The notes below the pieces were generated by a model. That model saw nothing but the letters and a program-made list of their open reading frames with translations. It did no database searches and was not told the DNA's origin. The translations under genes were made by a program, and so were the position numbers. Of a DNA stretch of 64,000 nucleotides, positions 55,084 through 64,000 are shown piece after piece. The stretch's first letter is position 1; each line of letters opens with the position of its first letter. Where the stretch lies: positions 34,079,916 through 34,143,915 of the forward strand of contig OZ020612.1 in assembly GCA_963971575.1 (NCBI GenBank). Direction: 5' to 3'. The stretch is from Liopterus haemorrhoidalis. Taxonomy: Eukaryota > Arthropoda > Insecta > Coleoptera > Dytiscidae.

Positions 55084-55734
55084 TATTTGTAGTTTGTTAG
55101 ATCTTAACAAGCGTTCACTAGTCGCAAATTAGTTAAAAATAAACGAATACTAGTACGCTAATGTTGAAATATTTCAAATTAGTTTGTCAGAATCACCGAT
55201 ATACGTTATTGGTAATACACTTAAGGAAGTAAAATACAACTAAACGGGAGCATCGTAAATAATTTTCGAATTATTATGTTGTTTTGATGTTGTTAATTAA
55301 ATTGTGACAAGTGAAACAAAACATGCATTGCATGTATTTTATTAGCCTGTACCAGCTAATATTACCAGCTGTTATGTCCAAAATGAAAAAAATCAGATTT
55401 TATATATATTTTTTCATTTAAGTATTATTATTTGTACATTAATTTGTATGTAGGTGTAAGTTATAGAATACTGAGTATTAATTAACTTCAATCTATAATT
55501 TAAAAATTTGTCTGAATATGTTTTATTTGGAATCAAACTTCTAAAATGTATTCTTCTAAAAATGTCTTTAACAATATAATTTAATGTGATTTACTTTTAG
55601 AATAAATAATAAAGCGAAAATACTTTTATAGGTATGATGGTTTTATTAGCTACATACGATGGACTTTTGTAACCTTTCTAATTGTTCTATTTTTCAGTTC
55701 CCTTCTATTGTTACTATTTTTAAGCATGGTATAA
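55084..55734. other. Unclassified stretch
   Basis: Nothing recognised. Confidence 0.3.
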
Positions 55735-56045
55735 CCACAACTGTTTGACAGTGTCACCGATTACTCTAGAATCACATATTCTTTGGTCTCTTATCCAATG
55801 TCAGTTATTGTGGAGACCATAAACGCACGGGTTTTGAATGAATCTCTCCCTGTAGCAGCTTAATGGGGCTATTTCTGTAAAATATGGTGCAAATGTCTCT
55901 ACGGGTCTGCTGCTTACAATGCTTGATGGTTTATGCGAGAGATGTATTGCTTCTGTATTGTCCCATTATGTCACTAGTGTTCCCTCAGCTCCCCTGTCGG
56001 CGAGATCCCTCGCTAGGGAGGCCAAGACCGGCTTCTTCTAATGGT
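55735..56045 (-). pseudogene. Unrecognised relic reading frame
   Basis: On the minus strand one frame stays mostly open for about 95 codons from KKPVLASLARDLADRGAEGT to SSRPVETFAPYFTEIAPLSC and YRERFIQNPCVYGLHNN, with few stops and less AT bias than the surroundings. ASLARDLADRG has a transposon-RNase-H-like look but no diagnostic box. Treat as an unidentified coding relic. Confidence 0.25.
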
Positions 56046-56389
56046 CCTGAATAAACATTAGATAATTCCATACAAGCTTGTGAAGTTAATAATACATCAT
56101 CCACTTTATTTGCTCACCCTTGTGGGAATAATGATTCGCAAATAAATTTTGATTCACAAATAATTTCTGTAAATAAACTGTAGTGGAATAAAATTAAGAG
56201 ATATGAAGAAACAGGTTTTTAGATAATTTACTACAAACCACAAAAAAGTAACATTCAACTATAATAATGGAACTATAACAAAATTAAAATACGGAATAGT
56301 TCTATTAAACTGTCATTTGTTACTGATTATACCCAAAGGCGATAAGTAACAAAACATAAGGCGTCAACACCTGAGTATATTTAATTTAA

Positions 56390-56441
<52 letters not shown>

Positions 56442-56503
56442 AAAAAACGTACGAAGTATGTTTTGAAATAGTTTTAATTTCAGAAGTATGGCATGGTACA
56501 AAG
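56046..56503. other. Spacer with (AT)n
   Basis: (AT)n at 56391-56436 followed by an A run; no gene. Confidence 0.5.
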
Positions 56504-56589
56504 CAGGCGCGCAGCAAGAAAATTTTCCTGGAAGAGGGGATTCAGAACCAAAAAATGTCTTAGGGGGGAGGGTCAAATGCCGATAGGAA
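56504..56589. mobile_element. Isolated hAT left end
   Basis: CAGGCGCGCAGCAAGAAAAT, then GGGG-rich sequence, like 24590. No right end or TSD found. Confidence 0.4.
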
Positions 56590-57255
56590 TTCGTGAAATC
56601 ACATGTCACCCCTTTTCACCCTTCAGGGTGAAAATTTAAAAAAACTGTCGAACACTATTTCGAGATATTTTAAAAAGACACCTATGTGCCAAAAAGAAAC
56701 GATAAGCACAGGAAGTACGACGGGATGTATAATCTAACTCGACTGTAGATTAACCCCTTTACGGGTTGATTATGACAAAATCCTGAAATAATCCTTGTAA
56801 GCAAAAAGTTGATATCCCATCGGCAGTAAGAGATATTAAGGAATCCGTGAAATCACATTTCACCCCTCAGGAGTTGAATTACGAAAAATCCCTCCAAATT
56901 TCAAGTTTCTAGGCCTAGGGGTTCGGGCAAGCCCGACAAGAGGGGGGTAGCCGGGGAAAATTCTCGGGGCCTCCGGGTGTTTGGGGCCCTGAAGTCATGG
57001 GCAGAGCCCTAAGAATGGCCTGGCATTGGAGCAGAGGACCTTTTTTTTGCTCATCACTTGTTCTTTGTATGGGAGGACTTTTTTTTAGGTCATCAGTTGT
57101 ATTTTTACCTATATTATAATACAAATTCCCGGATATAGAATTGATTATTAATCGGGGCCCCAGAAGTTCTCTCGGCGGCCCTGGGTTCGGGTGATGATTG
57201 AGTCAGTCTGTCAAGACACTTGCTTTTATATATGTATATAGATAAATAAATATAT
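56590..57255 (+). repeat. Dispersed retroelement tail, split by hAT insertion
   Basis: GTGAAATCACATGTCACCCC and GTGAAATCACATTTCACCCC (56595, 56847), AAATTTCAAGTTTCTAGGCC, then past the insertion GAGTCAGTCTGTCAAGACAC and TTTATATATGTATATAGATA. I recognise this arrangement (CACCCC blocks, 'CAAATTTCA', 'GTCAGTC', TATATAGATA tail) as a common insect dispersed repeat; the class is not certain. Confidence 0.5.
56928..57183. mobile_element. hAT-type MITE with perfect TSD
   Basis: 256 bp between exact duplications GGTTCGGG (56920-56927, 57184-57191). Ends CAAGCCCGACAAGAG and, reverse-complemented, CAGGGCCGCCGAGAG. Two ~40-bp palindromic units at 57030-57105. Opposite-orientation relative of 26348-26552. 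Confidence 0.92.
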
Positions 57256-57834
57256 TTTATAATATTGGGTTTAGACCCATAGTGCACTGATTATTTGTTA
57301 AAGAAAAACTCATTTACTATGCGGTAGACTAAAGAAATACATAAAAAGAAATATTTGGAATAACTCTTTGTGTGAGTTTACAATTTCTAACCCCTTAATA
57401 ACTCAAAATTAATTGTTATCCATTTATTGTTTTCATGTCTTGTGATAGGTACATACAATCAGTACATATTACAGGGGCTCGGGAAGTTTAGAGGTCCTGG
57501 GACTGGTTCAAAGTGGATTTTCCAATTTTATTATTTTGACGTTAGAATTAGGGTTACCAACCGTCCAGGATTGGCCTGGATTGTTTTGGAATTGAAGTTG
57601 TCCAGAATCCAGGTTGAATATCAAAATGTCCCGGAATTTCAGAGAAAGCTTTTAAAAAATTCTTTTTAATTGTACATACATCTTAACAATAATTTTTGTT
57701 TTGAGTTCCTGATTATTTATATTTATAACAATATAATTTTCGATTTATTCTTATTAGATTTTAGATTTATTATTATTATTACTGGAAGAAGGAGGTTGTA
57801 CGGGTTGCGGACAGCAATGAAAACTAATCAAATC
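57256..57834. other. Unclassified stretch
   Basis: (ATT)n at 57768-57782; no gene recognised. Confidence 0.3.
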
Positions 57835-57875
57835 AGCTGACAAGTTTCGAATAAGTTTTATTCTTCATCGGAGCT
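57835..57875 (-). ncRNA. Hammerhead ribozyme-like motif with hairpin stem III
   Basis: Minus strand, in order: AGCT (stem I), CCGATGA, stem II GAATAA/TTATTC with loop AAC, GAAA, CTTG (2-bp stem III, TT loop), TC with cleavage predicted after it, AGCT (stem I). All junctions abut as the hammerhead fold requires. The one core deviation is C for U at position 4 of CUGANGA, which should weaken or abolish cleavage. Penelope-type origin is inferred. Confidence 0.55.
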
Positions 57876-58179
57876 ACAATAGGATAATTAATATAAGTGT
57901 ATATAACAATAATAAATATATATATATAACAGTATGAATGAGAGTACAATGATAATGCAGAATGCAGAAACTGAGTAAGTATAACGTGAAATAAAATAAA
58001 ATAAATAAATAAATAAAAAAGTAATGCATAAGAAATATAAAATTATAAAATATATACTTTAAAATATATAATAAAAATAAAATGAAAATACAAGTCAAAT
58101 GAAATTGTAAAAATATAGAGATTATAAAATAAATGATAAAATATTATAAAATACGGTCAGTTGTCTATTAAAAAGGAGA
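57876..58179. other. AT-rich stretch
   Basis: Extremely AT-rich with AAAT and AT runs; adjoining the ribozyme-like motif it may be element tail, but no coding is seen. Confidence 0.3.
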
Positions 58180-58320
58180 GTTAATCATGGCACAGAAGAA
58201 TTATTGGATGATTTAAGCGCTGATGATGTTGGGTTAAATGGAGAGTTAAGATCCTCCTTCCACAATTTTACTAGAATGTCAAGTACTGATTTTGAATTGT
58301 TAATTAATTTCTTAACAGTT
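58180..58320 (+). pseudogene. HARBI1-like (PIF/Harbinger) N-terminal relic
   Basis: Plus-strand EELLDDLSADDVGLNGELRS then SFHNFTRMSSTDFELLINFL, TVNKYY-stop. HARBI1-type nucleases start with a segment of the form L-x-x-x-D-x-x-x-F-x-N-(F/Y)-x-R-M-x-x-x-x-F-E-x-L-L. Only about 45 codons match and the catalytic DDE part is absent. No TIR or 3-bp TSD was located. Confidence 0.5.
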
Positions 58321-59514
58321 AATAAGTATTACTAATTGATCAGTAGAGTACAAATGTCGCAGAGAACAAAACTACAAACATTACGTGTCCCAACCTAGGT
58401 GACTAAAAAACTTGAACAAACTTGTTTTCCTTTGATGTACCGACTCGAGATGGGAAAATGTTTTGTTTACAAAAACTCTGTTCTGCGACAAAAATGTTTT
58501 CAGAACTGTTCATTTTTTACAAAACATTGCTCTATTTGTTGAGAAAAACTGTTTTTGTTTCTGTTTCTTGTTTTGTTGCTTTGGTGGAAACCCGGCATAA
58601 CGCACACGACAGATAGTTTGTCGTTAACTGTTCCACATCAAATTTTGCGCAATATTTCTTTGTACTTAAGGTATCAATGAAAAAGGAGCCATACGAGACA
58701 ATTTTGGATTCATCCCATAATTAGTCAACGTTTGTTGAAAAAACAGTTTCTTATATTTTGCTATGTTTTGGTAGAGCATCCAGCGGAATTTTAGAACTAT
58801 CGCCGAATCGTCAAAAAACTCTTTTGACGAGTTACTAGTCGAACTAAGATTATTAATTCAATCAAGATACCGTAATGAGAAAATGCATTTCAGAAAAGCA
58901 AAGATGGTCAATGACATTAGAACACAAAAATATTATAAAAATAAACAAATGTGAAATATCTGAAAGGCGCCCTCATGGCTCAGGCGACTGGAGCGATCGC
59001 TCCATTGCTCCATGCTACCGCACGGCCCAGCCGCAAGGTATCATTCGCTTCATCTACGCAAGATCTGTCGATATCTGTAATAATATTCTTGAGAAATATT
59101 GATTAGATAGCTGAAAAAAATTAATAAAATTAAATCTCACTAAACTTAAACTCTGCGTATTCACTCATTTCTAACATCCACCCAACACTCAACAGCCACG
59201 CAATATATTCTACGCCCAAAAGACTTGCGGCCGTGGCTTCAGACAGCCCCATCCTCTTTTAGTTGCATAATTTCTTTGTCGGTAATTGTAATACGTAATA
59301 GTAATTGAAATAATGGTGTTCAAAGGTCCGGGCTCCAGACCCGACTCGACAGAACACTTTATTTATGTATTTAGCTGTCACAAGTTATCAGTATTTTGGA
59401 CCCAATTATGGCGTTTCTGTCGGTAGCTTCCGCATGGAATATAGGCACATCACGTAAACATATTTTATATATTACTTATATCACAAAAAATAAATAAAAA
59501 TAATTTCTACCTAC
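58321..59514. other. Unclassified stretch
   Basis: 58970-59000 (CTCATGGCTCAGGCGACTGG) resembles a tRNA A box but no B box follows. No gene. Confidence 0.3.
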
Positions 59515-59912
59515 CAGTGGCGGCGCTAGCTCTTCAAATATGTAGAGGCCAGGCAATATTTGAGGAGGGCATCATTATTTATCGTTATTAGTACACAGGT
59601 GAAAATACAAGTGACCTAACAAAAAGGTCCTCATTTTTAAAATCAAGTGATGACCTAAAAAAAGGTCCTCACTTCTAAAACAAGTGATGACATAAAAAAA
59701 AGTCCCCACTTCTAAAAACAAGTGGTGACCTTAAAACAAAAAGGTCCTCACTTCTAAATTTATATATATGTGATGACTTCCTTAAAAAACCTTCCTTGCC
59801 TTCCGTGTTGCGGACGCATTTTTCTCCAGGCATTTCTGGGGGGGGGGGTCAGCTTGGAGCCAGAGCAATTTGGGGGGTAGCAAGGGTGTAATTGTACCCG
59901 TTAGCTACTTAT
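59515..59912. mobile_element. Probable hAT-type MITE with palindromic unit array
   Basis: Left end CAGTGGCGGCGCTAGC preceded by CTACCTAC (59507-59514); a CTACTTAT follows 59912, a 6/8 match, but the right TIR is poor. About four ~40-bp units at 59610-59790 (AAGGTCCTCACTTCTAAAAC, AAGTGATGAC), then a G run. Confidence 0.55.
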
Positions 59913-59920
59913 TTCTATTT

Positions 59921-60554
59921 TTAATAACAATAGAAATTTGTTTACATGTAAGTGTAAAAGTATAAAATTAGCCAGTCGCTGCATGAGTAAATTAAAATAG
60001 TAAAACCTGTAGCTTTCGAATTTTTAATAATGTAATAAAATAAGATTTTATCTCTTTATTTTAGTTTGCGTTAGTGATTTTAAATTTCTGGTTGTACCTC
60101 TGGAAATTTGAGTTTAGTTAAAACTGTAGATACTGTTTAGTAATTTAGAAGGCCACAAAATTGATATTGTTCCGTCCAGTACCTAGAATCAAATTATTAA
60201 TTTCATAAATGTCCTATAATTATCCTAATCTTTCTAAACGTATATATATTTAATCTACCTACGTCTTATATTCCTAGAATCTTAATATGAATTTTATTGA
60301 AGTAATCAATTTTTTACTTAAATTAAATATGAATATGTCCATCTGTTATAAAATTATACGATTAAGTTATTACTTAAGTAATTGTTTCGCTATTGCTTGC
60401 CGATAAAAATAAATTTCTCTATTATTTTTGCAGTGTCAATAATTGGGCTGCTACATTGACCAGCTGTGACTTTTGCCACAAGGGAGCAGGAGTCTGACGT
60501 CTAAATGTGAAATAACTAAATTACGTAATTGAGAACTTAGCATTTTCGCACGGA
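59921..60554. other. Unclassified stretch
   Basis: No feature supported. Confidence 0.3.
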
Positions 60555-60615
60555 ATGCGGTTTTACTATTAACAGATGTGTGGACATCTAGCGAGGATAA
60601 TAAGAATGATAATTA
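60555..60615 (+). pseudogene. Tiny hAT transposase remnant
   Basis: AVLLLTDVWTSSEDNKNDN resembles the T-D-x-W-T-S box that opens the catalytic region of hAT transposases. Only about 19 residues, so a chance match is possible. Confidence 0.3.
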
Positions 60616-61089
60616 AGATTAGACATATGACACCAGAAGTTAGCATGGAGAGAATGTGGATAAATTATGGTTGGATGTGATTATGATATTGATGATGATG
60701 TATTATCATTTTGTAACGGTTTACGACGTCTTCCTATGCCAAATCTAAATATATTGTTTTCTTTCTTGCCATTGTTGTTCGATCAACCTTTTTCGCTTTT
60801 CGCATTATGGAATGAGCTCTTTAAATCACACATAGAAAAAATACTGAGAATGCGAAAAAACATATCGCGAGAAAAATATAAAAAAATAGAGTAGTCTTAT
60901 TTCGGATAGTTGCCTAGTTGCAAATAGGCTGTGTCTAATTAACCATTCTACATTACCTAGGACTCAAACTCTATTAATTTTATTTGAAATATTTTAAACT
61001 CTGTAAGAGATAGCTAGAGAAAAGTTTACCAAAACTGTCAACAAGTAGTTTTCTTACGTTATTATTAGATGACCAATAAAATATCTAAT
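60616..61089. other. Unclassified stretch
   Basis: Nothing recognised. Confidence 0.3.
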
Positions 61090-62035
61090 TAATCAGTATA
61101 AATGACCATCAGTTTACTCAACAACTTTTCGAAACTTCTTGAAAATATTATCCGAGTAATACTGGAAAATGATCTAAACGCCATAGAAGCTCTTCCATTT
61201 TTCCAATTGGGCTTTAGGAAAAGACACAGCACAACCCAAAAACTATTAAGAATTACAGAAATTATAGAAAAATCATAGATTCAAAAAGTACAACAAAGCA
61301 TTATTCCTCATTTTCTCTCTCTATTTTCTCATTTCTGGAAGATTGAACGTTTACAATAAGTATTAATTATAAAATATCTTCAAACAAAAAAATTAAAACA
61401 GGCGTTTCTCAAGAGACTATCTTAGGGCCAATAATCTTTAATATCTATGTCAGAGATATACCGTCGACAAAAGCGTCAAACGTCATGTTCCAAGTGCAAT
61501 TGACCACCTACAAGCCATCGCAAATTCCATCTGTCACTGGTTCAATAAATGGAACATCAAATTAAATACGGAAAAGTCCGAATGCAAAATATTCATCTTA
61601 AAAAGAATTAAAGAACCCAAACGTATTACTATTAACAATAATATAATAGACTGGAATCCAACTCGCAAAACAGTTAAATATCTAGGAGTTCATTTGGCCA
61701 CATGACTAACATGAAGTACACACATCAACAATAAACTGCAACTAGCCTATGCAAGACTGCAACAAATATATCCTATATTGAATAAAAAATCAAAATTAAA
61801 ACTAAAATGTGCCATGTTACTTTATAAATCTCTATTAAAACCACGCATAACCTATGCTTGCAATGTTGGTATGTGGAAACACTTCAGATACAAAATCCAA
61901 GTCCTCCAAAATAAAGTCATAAAAATTGCTGTTAACGCCCCTTGGTTCATTAGAAACGACAAATTTCATTGTGAGTTATCAGTGCCACCCATTAAAGAAT
62001 TCATTAAAAAAACTACACATGTTCCGTAAAAAACC
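61090..62035 (+). pseudogene. Jockey-like LINE reverse-transcriptase relic
   Basis: Plus strand: SLLNNFSKLLENIIRVILEN, PFFQLGFRKRHSTTQKLLRI (RT fingers, about 61110-61260), a shifted G-V-x-Q-x-x-I-L-G-P-I-I-F-N-I-Y box (about 61400-61450), HWFNKWNIKLNTEKSECKIF-like region (61535-61595), TVKYLGVHLAT (61670-61700), LQLAYARLQQIYPILNKKSK and LYKSLLKPRITYACNVGMWK, IQVLQNKVIKIAVNAPWFIR (61738-61965). This order matches the RT and thumb of Jockey-clade LINEs (Y-K-x-x-x-x-P-x-x-x-Y-A). Motif A and the YADD box are deleted or unreadable, and frames shift several times, so it is dead. Confidence 0.85.
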
Positions 62036-64000
62036 TAATTAATAGTGAAGGTGCAGTGAAGTACAATCAATTTCAGAAAGTTATTCCATGTCACTATGAG
62101 TATTTGACATCAATAAAAATTATAGTTCAAACCAATTATTCATTGGTTTTCTAAAAACATTAATTACAGATAGTATTATTTCAAAAAATAAAAGTAAATT
62201 TTTACATAAAACATTTTTATTTAATTATTACTATAATAGGACTTGAAACTAATAATACACAGCAGATAATTTTGCAGATATAATATTTTTTAAATTAACA
62301 TAAATGATGGTAACAATCATTAATGCAATATGTGTGAAGAAATTTCCCATGTATAATTTTCACTGGCTGGAACACAAAGTAATCTTTAATGTAGTTTGTT
62401 TTCGATTTTTTATGTAAATTTATTTTATTTTTCCTATTGTATTATTTACATTCAAAAATGTTGTCTTGATGTACTGTCCGGCTATGTTAAGCTGGCTGGT
62501 GGGACATTGTACTGTACAGAGTGCTACAGTATTATAAGTGAGCGAGATATAAGTTGTGCCACCCAGTACAGTCGAAAAAAAATTATTTACTTTTTAACGT
62601 ACGGCCGCTTCCCAATTTATTCTGAAAATTCATTTTTGTGTGACTGTGCCACTCGGCAACCACACGTATACTAACCCTTCTAGTTTTTTCGCTAATGCAC
62701 AACTGGCCAACTTAAGTTAGCCAGACAGTATTTCGAATTTATTTACAAAATATCAAAAAAATGTCTTGTGATAAAGAATAAAAGTATTTAAAAACTTTCA
62801 TTGTAGGGGGTACGGATAATAAATAGGGATATGATACGAGAAATATTGGTAAGGTACCATGACTTTCTGATATTTTATATTAGGGTGCATTTACCTAAAA
62901 ATAGTGGAGAACCAGTGCCATATATTAATGAAGAAAAAATATATTTTTTTAATACTTGTTTTAACTTTGATGAGGTTTTTGGAAAAATTATGTAAAAAAC
63001 GTTGCCCGCACCAAATATTTTGTATCCTATTTTAATTAATTGCTCTGTTGTTGCTGTATAGGTTCTTAATGGTTTTAATAGGAGTCGACTGATGTTTGTA
63101 GTTGCCGGAGTAAGTGATTTTTTTTTCTCCCTTCTAAGTTTTTGTGAACCTGCCTCTACCTCATTTGTATTCTGGTATGTTCAAAATTCAAAAATTCAAA
63201 GAGTATCCATTAAATGGAGATGAAACAAGCTACTTCCTCTACTAATAAAGGTTTTATTAAACATTTACCCACCAATTTACAAAAAATCTAACGAGTTCAT
63301 ATTAATTAATAGCAAATAAAAACGTAATAACGATATATTTTAGGAACATAACTGTCCAATGAGTTCCAGTATACAATATATTATTAACTGCCAAATAAGA
63401 GAAGGTAATGATAATAATTATGGACTATATGTTGTACAACATACGTATACACCTGTGTAACAAAAGTTCACCGTTTGCTCGCTAGATGTCAGATGGCGTG
63501 CGGTTTTAGAACTGTGGTTTTAAAGTCACGATTTTTTAAATTAGGCATCTGGTATATATTTGCTTTTATAAAGAAAATGTTACGTAAAGTTAAAGGTGCT
63601 TTCAATGCAAATTTTGAATAAGTAACCCAGTTTCACATAAATTGCAAAGCATTTTTTTTAACGTTGCAAATCACAGATTTGGACCAGTGATACAAAACAT
63701 GTTTCAGCAGAAGAGCACATCTGAAGGAAGACAAATTCTTAAGTTACATATTTCAAAAAAACAATGGAAATGAGAACAAATCTGGGGATGGAAAGAGGGA
63801 GAAGAAGTGAAAAAAAAAATACAGTTATAAACGTATATTAAATGGACACTACATTCAGATAAATCAACACGAAGCTATATCGTTCTGGAAGAAACATAGA
63901 GGGATATTGTCACAAAGGTAATCCTAGGTCAGGATAGCGACATCTAGACATTGTGACGTTCAGCTGTTTGATTAAAAAACTATATGTCAGCGTCTAACAT
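62036..64000. other. Unclassified stretch to window end
   Basis: AT-rich; several short frames (for example 62396-62674) have no recognisable domain. No element ends or RNA genes identified. Confidence 0.3.

Noticed and set aside
58966..58990. tRNA A-box-like TGGCTCAGGCGACTGG
   Set aside because: No B box or cloverleaf downstream.
62396..62674. 92-residue Cys-containing frame
   Set aside because: No recognisable domain, no splice or promoter context; probably random.
1..64000. Integrated viral sequences
   Set aside because: Looked for envelope, capsid, polymerase or integrase-type reading frames and saw none; all RT relics are LINE-type.

Overview
The window is animal nuclear DNA, most likely from an arthropod and probably an insect. 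It is strongly AT-rich, full of microsatellites and homopolymers, and crowded with non-LTR retrotransposons, hAT, pogo/Tigger, mariner and Harbinger-type relics, Penelope-style hammerhead ribozyme motifs and short non-autonomous elements. I found no convincing host exon, rRNA or functional tRNA gene. The only two open reading frames I accept as real genes belong to one retrotransposon. I cannot name the species.

Layout. 1-5.3 kb: a minus-strand LINE reverse-transcriptase relic, a 641-bp hAT-type element with a perfect 8-bp target-site duplication (TSD), arrays of a ~40-bp palindromic unit, and a second hAT element (3615-4516). 5.9-9.0 kb: a long-TIR foldback element and three short hAT-type elements. 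9.6-15.7 kb: an apparently intact two-ORF LINE on the minus strand (ORF1 14971-15642, ORF2 10882-13875) with a tandemly repeated 3' UTR and poly(A) end. 16-31.5 kb: decayed LINE and mariner relics and six short hAT-type insertions or ends. 32.5-33.8 kb: a hAT-type element with a second MITE nested in it. 34.06-35.54 kb: a pogo/Tigger-like element split by a 5'-truncated LINE with a 14-bp TSD. 35.6-36.6 kb: a nested inverted-repeat structure carrying a LINE 3' end and a hammerhead ribozyme motif. 38.2-39.9 kb: a hAT transposase pseudogene cut in two by another hAT insertion. 40.5-48 kb: palindromic repeats, one interrupted by a 998-bp hAT element, RTE-like relics and tRNA-like SINE copies. 48.5-50.9 kb: a LINE relic with RNase H. 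51.0-51.25 kb: two tandem hammerhead motifs. 52.6-55.1 kb: a Buster-like hAT element with a transposase interrupted by a tandemly duplicated insertion. 56.5-64 kb: hAT elements, another hammerhead motif, a HARBI1-like relic and a Jockey-like relic.

How the parts relate. This is a stratified graveyard: elements sit inside older elements, and TSDs let many insertions be ordered. Several unrelated-looking hAT-type MITEs carry the same ~40-bp palindromic unit in tandem (ends of the type GGTCCTCACTT and AAGTGATGACC). With the hammerhead-bounded inverted repeat at 36.25-36.48 kb, this is the least ordinary signal here. All calls were made by eye from sequence; family names below the superfamily level are provisional.
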